From Deltaproteobacteria bacterium (GTDB lineage: Bacteria; Myxococcota_A; Polyangia; HGW-17; SLPX01): a stretch of DNA of 64,000 bases. The notes beneath the pieces are model-generated. The model made no database searches, was not told where the DNA came from, and saw nothing but the letters and a program-made list of their open reading frames with translations. This document shows positions 7,842 through 15,556 of this stretch, one piece after another (the first letter of the stretch is position 1; every line of letters begins with the position of its first letter). The stretch spans positions 1 to 64,000 of the forward strand of contig JAGGXR010000131.1 in the NCBI GenBank assembly GCA_021162935.1. Direction: 5' to 3'. The position numbers and the translations under genes were made by a program.

Positions 7842-10185
7842 CGGGCACGTAGAGCACCTTGCCTTTGAGTCGCTGCAGGCTGGCGGGGTCCAGGTCACGG
7901 TAGTCGAAGCCCGTGTGGGTGCGCTGCCTCCAGACTTTCCGAAGAAGGCGCCGGTTGGCCGGATGATTCACGATCCATGTGGCGGCGGAATAGTAGAATC
8001 CAGGCACGGTGTAGAGACGCGGGCAATGGGCGGCCTGCCGCTTGATGTGGGCGAACAGGTTAGACAGGCTCACCCGTCCCGACGAGAGGCCCCGGCCGAA
8101 CCGAACGGCATTGGGGATCCTGACAGCGACCCAGACGTAACGACGACGACGCGCAGCGATCCGAGGGGCGAGGCGCACGAGTTCCACGGGGACCGAATGG
8201 GTCAACTCGGCCACCGGGTAGGCATAGTGGAATCCCAGGACCCGGTCGAACTGCCAGGGCTGGGCCTTGCGCTTGCCCATAGATGGCATCATTTCCAACA
8301 GGACCGAGTGGGTGAACCCGGACCGCGTTTCTTCGAGGTGTTCCGTCTGGAAGTAGAAGTCGGACGCGGTGATCAGGTCGCCTGGCTTGGTCAGCAGATG
8401 GGCGAGCCTCCCGGCACCCTGCTGCGCGTACCAGGTTCTCGCAATGTGCGCCAGGGCAACCCGATGCCGCTCCACGTCCTGCTCCATCTGGAGATACTGG
8501 ATTCGGATCCGCTTTGCCTTGGGCCGATCGGACGGATTCAGGTCCTGGGCCTGACCGTGGAGCACGAACCGGATGAGGCCGGCGAAGCGACGTATCCGGT
8601 CGAGCCGCGTTTGCAGGCGCTGGGCGCGGATCCGAAGATGGCACCGGGCACCAGGCCGGGCGCCAGGCCGGGCGCCAGGCCGCGCAGGGACACGGCTCGT
8701 TTGCGAACAACGAGGTTGGCGCGCAAGACGAGGTTGGCGCCCAGGGACACGGCTCGTTTGCGAACAACGAGGTTGGCGCGCAAGACGAGGTTGGCGCGCA
8801 AGACGAGGTTGCCGCCCAGGGTGAGTGGATCGAGCACTGGCATTGGGCCGAGCCGCAGGCGTTGAAAAACGAGTCAGGCGGGCGAGTCGGGCAGCGAGTT
8901 GCCGGGCCATGGCATCGAGTTGGTAGAGGTTCAGACCGCAGCCATATCCGACAATGCAAGCGGTCAGATGCTCTTGGCGGAAGCGTCGGTACCGGCTCGA
9001 CGGGAACAGGACATGCGCCTGACGAGCGGCAGCGATGAGACGATCGCTATAGCGACGGAGGGCGGCCTCGGATTTTCGGCCTGGCGCCATAATGCTGCCT
9101 TGCCATACGGGGTGCCGGGCGGACGAAGGGGAGACCGCCCATGCAGGCCGGACGCCGAGTTGACGGCCCGCCAGGTCGAGCCTGTCAAGCAGAGCCGCCT
9201 TGATGCGCTTTGCCCACAGAACCGCAAGCTCTCTGGTGGCCGGCGTCCAGCGCCTGCCGTGGCACTGGTGGGTCCGACGCAGAAGCAGGGCCAAGGGGCG
9301 CAGTGCCGGGGCGAGCCAGGGTTTCGGCATACGGCACAGGTACGCGCGAAACCGCCACAGGCCGATGGAGGTGGCAAGCTGGGTCATGGACCTAGACCCC
9401 GTCGCGGCAGAGGTGGCGAGGTGGGGCACGGGCTTAGGATCCATCGTGGCACCGGGAGTCGTGGACGGGACGCCGGGGTGGCGGTCCATGGCTGCCGCGC
9501 GGCTCGCCAGAGTTTCGAGTCGATGGGCGTCGAACAGTTCATCGATCAAGGCATCGGAGACCACGGGCCAAACCGCGGCGAACCTGGTGCCGGTGAGGGT
9601 GGGGCCCGAAAAGTCATTGGTGGCGGCCACGGAGTTGAGGTGCACATCCCAGGCCGCACCGAACAGACCGAGTTCGAAGCTGGCCCCAGGTCCGAGTTCC
9701 AGGTCCAACAGGGCGTCGTGGCCCCTGGCGCAGAGGTTGACCTCCTTGGGCCACAGTTCGTCACCGTTGAACAGGTAGCCGTGCATGACGGCGCGGTCGC
9801 GGGCGAACGAGGTAAACAATTCACCGCGCCGAAACGGGGCAAAGATGGGCCCGACCACGTTGAGCCGACAGGCGCCCGGTGACGATTGGGTGGCTCCGCC
9901 GCAGTGCTGCGCCTCCGAGCAGGCTCCCAGATGCCGAGTCGACGGCCGACAGCCGGACGTTGCAACGAAAGACGCCGGCACGAAAACCAACAGAACGAAG
10001 AGCATTTCGACGAGGGATCGCCGGAGGCGGAACCGCCAGACGAGGCCGAATGGGGCGAAGAAACGCGGGGCGAAGAGACGCGGGGCGAAAACCGCCAATC
10101 CCGCTGAAGACGATCCAACGGAATCCGCTGATGCCGACAGCGCTGATCGTGACACAGAGGACGAATGGGAATGCACAGCCACCAT
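7810..10185 (-). CDS. Large secreted/lipoprotein of unknown function with repeat insert
   Basis: About 791 aa from ATG 10185; the frame is open upstream to 10431, but that part overlaps another gene. A hydrophobic stretch followed by VATSGC (near ATG 10005) looks like a lipoprotein signal, so 10005 is an alternative start. The middle (encoded by 8650-8820) is a low-complexity Arg/Gln/Pro/Gly tract made of DNA tandem repeats. The C-terminal ~280 residues are regular sequence rich in Tyr, His and Arg (FDRVLGFHYAYPVAELTHS, VPGFYYSAATWIVNHP). No known domain recognised. It follows the small lipoprotein by 12 nt, likely one transcript with the pan genes upstream. Confidence 0.65.
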   Translation of the reverse strand: MVAVHSHSSSVSRSALSASADSVGSSSAGLAVFAPRLFAPRFFAPFGLVWRFRLRRSLVEMLFVLLVFVPASFVATSGCRPSTRHLGACSEAQHCGGATQSSPGACRLNVVGPIFAPFRRGELFTSFARDRAVMHGYLFNGDELWPKEVNLCARGHDALLDLELGPGASFELGLFGAAWDVHLNSVAATNDFSGPTLTGTRFAAVWPVVSDALIDELFDAHRLETLASRAAAMDRHPGVPSTTPGATMDPKPVPHLATSAATGSRSMTQLATSIGLWRFRAYLCRMPKPWLAPALRPLALLLRRTHQCHGRRWTPATRELAVLWAKRIKAALLDRLDLAGRQLGVRPAWAVSPSSARHPVWQGSIMAPGRKSEAALRRYSDRLIAAARQAHVLFPSSRYRRFRQEHLTACIVGYGCGLNLYQLDAMARQLAARLARLTRFSTPAARPNASARSTHPGRQPRLARQPRLARQPRCSQTSRVPGRQPRLARQPRCSQTSRVPARPGARPGARPGARCHLRIRAQRLQTRLDRIRRFAGLIRFVLHGQAQDLNPSDRPKAKRIRIQYLQMEQDVERHRVALAHIARTWYAQQGAGRLAHLLTKPGDLITASDFYFQTEHLEETRSGFTHSVLLEMMPSMGKRKAQPWQFDRVLGFHYAYPVAELTHSVPVELVRLAPRIAARRRRYVWVAVRIPNAVRFGRGLSSGRVSLSNLFAHIKRQAAHCPRLYTVPGFYYSAATWIVNHPANRRLLRKVWRQRTHTGFDYRDLDPASLQRLKGKVLYVPVGLLPVRSSD
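8651..8820. repeat. In-frame tandem repeats (12, 18 and 57 bp units)
   Basis: A GGGCGCCAGGCC 12-mer is repeated about three times at 8651-8682. A 57-bp unit beginning AGGGACACGGCTCG follows at 8686-8742 and 8743-8799, with the inner 18-mer TTGGCGCGCAAGACGAGG repeated again. All unit lengths are multiples of three, so the reading frame of the minus-strand gene is kept. Confidence 0.9.
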
Positions 10186-10196
10186 GGAGAATCGTT

Positions 10197-10469
10197 TCAC
10201 TCCTCCATGGAACCGATGCGCATGTGTGATGCGACGGAATGCTTGTGGCCCTTCTTTTTGTTCGGGGGCCGGTTCATCGGCCTCTTGCGCACGTTCATCT
10301 CGTCCGCCTTCTTCGGTGGCGGCGGAGTCGCCGTGACCACATGAGCGTTGCCGACCTCGGTGGCACATCCGCCCACCGCCAGGGCAAACAGGATGACGAG
10401 GACCCACAGGGCCGCCATCACGTTCATCCAACGTCGCGTGATCCGTTGCCTGGCCGATCGCTTGGTCAT
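10197..10469 (-). CDS. Small lipoprotein
   Basis: 90 aa from ATG 10469, chosen because AAGGA lies eight bases upstream. The signal peptide has a basic n-region, a hydrophobic core (MAALWVLVILFALAVGG) and the lipobox Cys (AVGGC). The mature part is Pro- and Lys-rich (TPPPPKKADE, PNKKKGHK) with no recognised domain. Lies downstream of panE on the same strand and directly upstream of the large secreted-protein gene. Confidence 0.65.
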   Translation of the reverse strand: MTKRSARQRITRRWMNVMAALWVLVILFALAVGGCATEVGNAHVVTATPPPPKKADEMNVRKRPMNRPPNKKKGHKHSVASHMRIGSMEE

Positions 10470-10496
10470 CGTGTCCATCCTTTCATCTCGACCTGT

Positions 10497-10603
10497 CTTA
10501 TCCAGGTTCATCTCGCTTCGGTTTGACTCGTGTCGGTTCATCTCATCCAGGTTTGACTCGTGTCGGTTTGTCTCGCTTCTATTTGTCTCGCTTCGGATCT
10601 TTC
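10497..10603. repeat. Short imperfect direct repeats between panE and lipoprotein gene
   Basis: GTTTGACTCGTGTCGGTT occurs exactly at 10521-10538 and 10551-10568, embedded in a tract of related TCATCTCGCTTCGG words that also covers the last codons of panE. The region contains no other gene. Confidence 0.75.
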
Positions 10604-11583
10604 TCTATTGTCTGCTGGTCAAGGGCGCCTCTCGAACCCAGAGCGGACACGAGCAGGGAAATGGCGCGGTTGACCGGCGCCGCCACGCCGAGTCGGTCGG
10701 CCAGGTCGGCCACGGCGCCGTTCAGTTGGGCCACTTCCGTACGGCGGCCGGCCAGGACGTCCATGAGCATGGAGGAGCGATTCGCCCCGGTACGTCGCGC
10801 CAAGTCGATCACTTCGGCCAGGCTGGTCGATGCGTCCAGGGGCACGCCGTCGGCCTGCGCCACAGCAAGGGCTTCGGCGACGATGGTCTCGATGAGGGCA
10901 CGAGTCTCGGCGATCTCGAGCAGGGTGCCATTTTGGACCCGAAGCAAAGCGGTCAAGGGATTGATGGCCACGTTGCCCAGGAGCTTGCGCCAGATGGCCT
11001 CACGGATGGTTGCGGTGACCTCGACATCCAGACCAGCCTGGCCGAGGAGGGTTGCGAGGCGGGCCAGAGGGTCGAGACGATCCGAGCCTTGGGACGGCCT
11101 GTCGTCCAGCATACCGAGCCGGATGGGGCCGCTGCCCGCATGGACCACATGTCCGGGTCCTGCCAGGTAGGCCCCCAGGCCCACGGTGCCCAGGATAGTG
11201 CGATCCCGGCCCACGAGGTCTCGAAGAATCGCGTCGTTTCCCAGACCATTTTGCAGGCTCACAAACAACGACTGCGGACTCGCAATCGAAACGAGGGCGG
11301 CGACGGCCGCAGCGGTATCGTATGCCTTGACGCAGATGAAATAGAAGTCGGCGCCCGAGGCGGACGCTGGGTCGGTCGTGGCCGGTACCGACACGAGGTC
11401 CGGACCAGAAAGACCGCTGAGTTCGATCCCTTCAGTTTGGATGCGGTCCACCTTCGCTCGATCCACGTCCAGGACCAGAACCGAGACCCCGCTGCGGGCC
11501 AACAGACCGGCAAACAACGATCCGATGGCGCCGGCTCCCACCACCACGATCGCTGGTCGCGAGGGAGCGGACTCCATGCTCAA
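10579..11583 (-). CDS. panE: 2-dehydropantoate 2-reductase
   Basis: 334 aa. Catalyses NADPH-dependent reduction of ketopantoate to pantoate in pantothenate (CoA) biosynthesis, cytosolic. The N-terminal Rossmann motif VVGAGAIGSLFAG begins near residue 14; the catalytic-Lys region WRKLLGNVAINPLTAL is present in the C-terminal half, matching ApbA/PanE. The TTG at 11583 overlaps the panB stop; ATG 11577, two residues in, is an equally good start. Immediately downstream of panB, so the two consecutive pathway steps are co-transcribed. Confidence 0.93.
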   Translation of the reverse strand: MSMESAPSRPAIVVVGAGAIGSLFAGLLARSGVSVLVLDVDRAKVDRIQTEGIELSGLSGPDLVSVPATTDPASASGADFYFICVKAYDTAAAVAALVSIASPQSLFVSLQNGLGNDAILRDLVGRDRTILGTVGLGAYLAGPGHVVHAGSGPIRLGMLDDRPSQGSDRLDPLARLATLLGQAGLDVEVTATIREAIWRKLLGNVAINPLTALLRVQNGTLLEIAETRALIETIVAEALAVAQADGVPLDASTSLAEVIDLARRTGANRSSMLMDVLAGRRTEVAQLNGAVADLADRLGVAAPVNRAISLLVSALGSRGALDQQTIEKDPKRDK

Positions 11584-12458
11584 TCCGAATCGCCGTCAAC
11601 CGACGGGGCCTCGCCCAAAAGGGTGAGAAGATGATCGAACTCCTCGTCCGCCATCGTGAAGCTGTGATCTTCGAGTGGATATTCCTCGGCGACCACTTCG
11701 GACCGGTAGGTCTGCACGGCCTCGCGGATGACCCCATCCAGGTCGGCGTATCGACGCAGAAACTTCGGGGTGAATGCCGGATTGATGCCGAGCATATCGT
11801 GCACCACGAGGACCTGGCCGTCACAATCCACGCCCGCGCCGATGCCGATCACGGGGATCTCCAACTTCCTGGCGATCAGGCCGGCCAGCCTGGCAGGAAC
11901 CAGCTCCAGAACAAGCATGAACACCCCAGCGTCCTGGAGGGCAATGGCGTCTTCGACCAGGGTGGCGGCCTGGGCCGCCATCTTGCCCTGGACCCGATAG
12001 CCGCCCAACAACGAAGCGGTCTGGGGCGTCAAACCGAGATGGCCGCACACAGGAATGCCCGCCTGGACCACGGAGGCCACCCGCTCCACCATGGCGCCGC
12101 CCCCTTCGATCTTGACGGCGTCGACCCCGACTTCCTTGATGAACCGGCCTGCATTCGCCACCGCATCCTGCTGGGACAGGTTGAAGGACATGAACGGCAT
12201 GTCGCCAATGACGAGGCTGTACTGCACGCCACGCATCACCGCCTTGCAGTGATAGAGCATCTCGTCCACGGTCACCGGCCTCGTATCCGAATACCCAAGC
12301 ACCACGTTCGCAACGGAGTCCCCGACCAGGATCACATCGATGCCCTCCTCGTCGAGGAGCTTCGCCGTGGGATAGTCGTAGGCGGTGAGCATGGTGATCT
12401 TACGACCCTGCCGCTTCAACTCCGCCAGGCTATACAATTCGACTTTTTTCCTGCCCAT
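11580..12458 (-). CDS. panB: 3-methyl-2-oxobutanoate hydroxymethyltransferase
   Basis: 292 aa. Transfers a hydroxymethyl group from methylene-THF to alpha-ketoisovalerate, giving ketopantoate, the substrate of PanE. Characteristic segments: MLTAYDYPTAKLLDE, VILVGDSVANVVLGY with the Mg-binding Asp, VKIEGG, and GHLGLTPQ. Full family length. ATG at 12458 is preceded by GGGAGG. Overlaps the panE start, forming a panB-panE operon. Confidence 0.96.
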   Translation of the reverse strand: MGRKKVELYSLAELKRQGRKITMLTAYDYPTAKLLDEEGIDVILVGDSVANVVLGYSDTRPVTVDEMLYHCKAVMRGVQYSLVIGDMPFMSFNLSQQDAVANAGRFIKEVGVDAVKIEGGGAMVERVASVVQAGIPVCGHLGLTPQTASLLGGYRVQGKMAAQAATLVEDAIALQDAGVFMLVLELVPARLAGLIARKLEIPVIGIGAGVDCDGQVLVVHDMLGINPAFTPKFLRRYADLDGVIREAVQTYRSEVVAEEYPLEDHSFTMADEEFDHLLTLLGEAPSVDGDSD

Positions 12459-12535
12459 GGTTGCCTCCCATCGGACGTCGCTTCAACGCCGATCATCGTC
12501 TCTGTCGCCGAGCCATCGATGCTCGGTCGTCGATC

Positions 12536-12901
12536 CTATTCCGTGTAGCCAGCCCACGCGTTCTCCGACTCCCAGACCCGAACCATGGCCACGGCCACGC
12601 CGTCGGGCAGATTGGCAGCCAGCCGGCCATAGACGAACCGTGCCAGTTCCTCGGCCGAGGGATTTCGTTCCTTGAAGTACGGATGGTCATTGAGGAGCCG
12701 ATGGTCCAACTCACGCAGAACCAAATCGAGCCGCGCCTTGACCTCTTTGAAATCAAGGCTCAGCCCAACCTCGTCGAGGTTCTCGGCTTCGAGTTCCGCC
12801 TCGACGTACCAATTGTGCCCATGGAGTTCCTCACACTGACCCTGGTATCCACGCAAAAAATGAGCCGCCGAAAAACTCCGCTTCACACACAATCGAAACA
12901 C
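12536..12901 (-). CDS. queD: 6-carboxy-tetrahydropterin synthase / PTPS family
   Basis: 121 aa. QueD converts dihydroneopterin triphosphate to 6-carboxytetrahydropterin for queuosine/7-deazaguanine synthesis. Zinc ligands are H14 (SAAHF), H27 and H29 (HGHNW); catalytic Cys is C23 (GQCEELHGH). LDH near residue 71 and ..PSAEELA.. with a terminal E are also present. No other que gene is nearby. PTPS-like paralogues differ in activity, but the C-x3-HGH layout fits QueD. 77 bp upstream of panB, same strand. Confidence 0.88.
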   Translation of the reverse strand: MFRLCVKRSFSAAHFLRGYQGQCEELHGHNWYVEAELEAENLDEVGLSLDFKEVKARLDLVLRELDHRLLNDHPYFKERNPSAEELARFVYGRLAANLPDGVAVAMVRVWESENAWAGYTE

Positions 12902-12934
12902 GGCATGTCCCTTTCATCCGCTCCGCAAAGAGCG

Positions 12935-13537
12935 TCATTCGCCGGGGCGGACCACGTGGACGGCGGGCAACGCCTCGGCCCGCGCCTGTGCCGTCGTCCG
13001 TCCGACGCGTTCGAACGTGGACTCCACTCCGTCGCAATCCAAGTCTGCAAAGGCTCGGGCCGAAAAGGCTGCTTTGGCGCCCACGCCTGCGGACACGAAC
13101 TGATACCGAAACCGATGGGGCCCTTCGATCTCGAACCCGAGGGCCCGCCAGGTGGCCGTGTCCCAATCGGTGCCCTCGCACAAGCCCTTGCCCCCAAACG
13201 TGCAACAACCACGCGTCGGCGTGATCGCGGTCGAAGAGGGAAACCGACGCATCGCCTTGTGATCGGCCTGACCCGCCAGGGCCATCTTGGTCGATTCTTC
13301 ATAATATGCAACGGCACCGGCACACATGCGCTGCAGATCCGACAGGACGACCAGACTCCGACTGCGAATCATGTGCCGCCGAATCGCCGGCACGGCCACC
13401 GAAGCCAAGAGCGCCAGGAGACTGACCGTCACCAGCAAGTCCACGAGGGTAAACCCGAAGGCATCCGGCCGCCGCAGTCCTTGGACACTCGATCTCGTGG
13501 ATTCGCGAAACATGGGCCTATTTTGCATGCAATCCAC
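12935..13537 (-). CDS. Type IV prepilin-like / pseudopilin protein with Asp at position +5
   Basis: About 200 aa. A prepilin peptidase site is visible: ..DAFG|FTLVDLLVTVSLLALLASVAVPAI, then a hydrophobic helix typical of type IV pilins and type II secretion pseudopilins. The usual Glu5 is Asp here. The mature domain has Cys-rich segments (CCTFGGKGLCEG) and ends in charged sequence. Start uncertain: GTG 13537, ATG 13528 or ATG 13513. It stands alone, without pilus or secretion genes nearby. Confidence 0.75.
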   Translation of the reverse strand: MDCMQNRPMFRESTRSSVQGLRRPDAFGFTLVDLLVTVSLLALLASVAVPAIRRHMIRSRSLVVLSDLQRMCAGAVAYYEESTKMALAGQADHKAMRRFPSSTAITPTRGCCTFGGKGLCEGTDWDTATWRALGFEIEGPHRFRYQFVSAGVGAKAAFSARAFADLDCDGVESTFERVGRTTAQARAEALPAVHVVRPGE

Positions 13538-13706
13538 TCGGGATCAACCTGTTGTTGACGCTTTGTCGCCAGTGATTTCCCAACAGAGGGCCTGTGACCG
13601 TCGCCCCCTTGTGCCACCCGAGCGTATCCCTGTTGATTCTGCTTGCCAAAGGCACGAGCCTCATTAACGTACGGAAAAAGGCGAAAACATCAAAGGAGCG
13701 CTTGTA

Positions 13707-15554
13707 ATGCCCAAGAAACTCGAAGAAAAGGTGGGCCACCTGAGCCCCGAAGAACTCAAGGTCTACAAGTTTCGCCATTCCCTGGCCCACGTCATGGCCG
13801 CGGCGGTTCAAAAAATCTATCCAGGCACCAAGCTCGGCTACGGGCCGCCCATCGAAGACGGCTTCTACTACGACTTCCAGTTTCCAGAGGGCACCAAGCT
13901 GGGCAGCGACGAGTTGGCCGCCATCGAAGACGAGATGCGCCGCCAGATCAAAGAAAACCACGAGTTCCGCCAGTACGAACTGCCCATCGACGAGGCGGCC
14001 GCCAAGGTGGCGAAGTTGGACGAGCCCTTCAAGACAGAACTCATCGCCGACCTCAAGGCCCGCGGCACCGAGACGGTGAGCTTCTTTGAGCATGGTTCCT
14101 TTACGGATGTCTGCGAAGGCCCCCACGTGGAACGCACCATGCACCTGCCCCAGGCGTTCAAGCTGGACCGGGTGGCCGGCGCCTATTGGAAGGGGTCCGA
14201 GGATCAGCCCATGCTGACCCGAATCTACGCCCTGTCCTTTGCCAACCCAAAGGAACTCAAGGCGTTCATCCGAAACAGAGAAGAAGCCCTCAAACGCGAC
14301 CACCGAAAACTGGGCGCCGAGCTGGAGATCTTCCACATCAGCGACGAAGTGGGCAAGGGCCTGCCCCTGTGGCTGCCCAATGGAACGGTCATCCGCGACG
14401 AACTGGAAAAGCTCGCCCACGAGTATGAATTCAAGTACGGCTACAAACGCGTGGCGACCCCAGAGATCACCAAAGAAGGGCTCTACTATCGATCCGGCCA
14501 CCTGCCCTACTACAAGGACTCGATGTTCCCGCCCATGACCATCGAGGAACAGGGCCCCGACGGCACCAACATCAAGGAGGTGTTCTACCTCAAGCCCATG
14601 AACTGCCCCCACCACCACATGATCTACAAGGCGCGCCCCAGGTCGTATCGCGAACTGCCCCTGCGCCTGGCCGAGTACGGCCACGTGTACCGATTCGAAA
14701 AGTCCGGGGAACTGGCCGGCCTGTTGAGGGTGCGCGGCATGTGCATGAACGACGCGCACATCTACGTCCAACCCGAAAAGGCCAAGGAGGAGTTCATCAA
14801 GGTGATGCAGCTCCACCTCGACTACTACAAGCTCCTCGAATTCTCGGGCTGGTACATGCGCCTGAGCCTGTCGGACACGGAATCGTCGGGCAAGTTCCTG
14901 CCCAAGCCGGAACTGTGGAAACAAGCCGAGCAGCTCTGTATCGAGGCCATGAAGGACATGGACCTCGACTACGAGGCGGTCCGAGGCGAGGCAGCCTTCT
15001 ACGGCCCCAAGATCGACGTCCAGGTGAAAAATGTGGTGGGCCGCGAAGAAACCGCTTCGACAAACCAGGTGGACCCGATGGCCGCCCAGGAGGATCGCTT
15101 CGACATGACCTACGTGGGGCCGGACGGCGAGCTGCACCGACCTTGGGTCCTGCACCGAGCCCCCCTGGGCACTCACGAACGGTTCATCGCCTTCCTCATC
15201 GAGCACTTCGCCGGCGCGTTCCCCACGTGGCTCGCCCCAGTCCAGGTGCTCATCGTACCCGTGTCGGGCGAACAGGTCGGCTACGCGAACAAGCTCTCCG
15301 AGGCACTCTTCGACCGATTCGTCCGCGTGGAGGTGGACGACTCCCACGACAGCCTGAACAAGAAGATCCGCAACGGCACGACCCGCAAGATCCCGATTCT
15401 GCTCGTGGTGGGACGTAAAGAAATCGAGGCCAAAACGGTCACGGTGCGCCGCTATCGCCGCAAACAGCAGCAGACCGTGCCGTTCGACGGTTTCTTGAAG
15501 GAACTGGACGAAGAAATTCGGACCAGGAAGTGGGTCAAGCCGGACCAGATCTAG
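13707..15554 (+). CDS. thrS: Threonyl-tRNA synthetase, lacking the TGS domain
   Basis: 615 aa. Charges tRNA-Thr with threonine. The protein starts almost directly at the editing domain (RHSLAHVMAAAV, residue ~23), so the ~60-residue N-terminal TGS domain found in most bacterial ThrS is absent. Editing-domain HxxxH and C-E-G-PH motifs are present. Catalytic zinc ligands are C300 (MNCPHH), H351 (NDAHIY) and H483 (LHRAP). The anticodon-binding domain follows (VQVLIVPV...). ATG 13707 follows AAAGGAG. Upstream sequence 13538-13706 shows no T-box. Confidence 0.95.
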   Translation: MPKKLEEKVGHLSPEELKVYKFRHSLAHVMAAAVQKIYPGTKLGYGPPIEDGFYYDFQFPEGTKLGSDELAAIEDEMRRQIKENHEFRQYELPIDEAAAKVAKLDEPFKTELIADLKARGTETVSFFEHGSFTDVCEGPHVERTMHLPQAFKLDRVAGAYWKGSEDQPMLTRIYALSFANPKELKAFIRNREEALKRDHRKLGAELEIFHISDEVGKGLPLWLPNGTVIRDELEKLAHEYEFKYGYKRVATPEITKEGLYYRSGHLPYYKDSMFPPMTIEEQGPDGTNIKEVFYLKPMNCPHHHMIYKARPRSYRELPLRLAEYGHVYRFEKSGELAGLLRVRGMCMNDAHIYVQPEKAKEEFIKVMQLHLDYYKLLEFSGWYMRLSLSDTESSGKFLPKPELWKQAEQLCIEAMKDMDLDYEAVRGEAAFYGPKIDVQVKNVVGREETASTNQVDPMAAQEDRFDMTYVGPDGELHRPWVLHRAPLGTHERFIAFLIEHFAGAFPTWLAPVQVLIVPVSGEQVGYANKLSEALFDRFVRVEVDDSHDSLNKKIRNGTTRKIPILLVVGRKEIEAKTVTVRRYRRKQQQTVPFDGFLKELDEEIRTRKWVKPDQI

Positions 15555-15556
15555 GC

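Noticed and set aside
13518-15347. 609-codon minus-strand open frame antisense to thrS
   Set aside because: Long antisense frame is a by-product of the GC-rich codon use of thrS; composition and lack of start signals fit a shadow frame.
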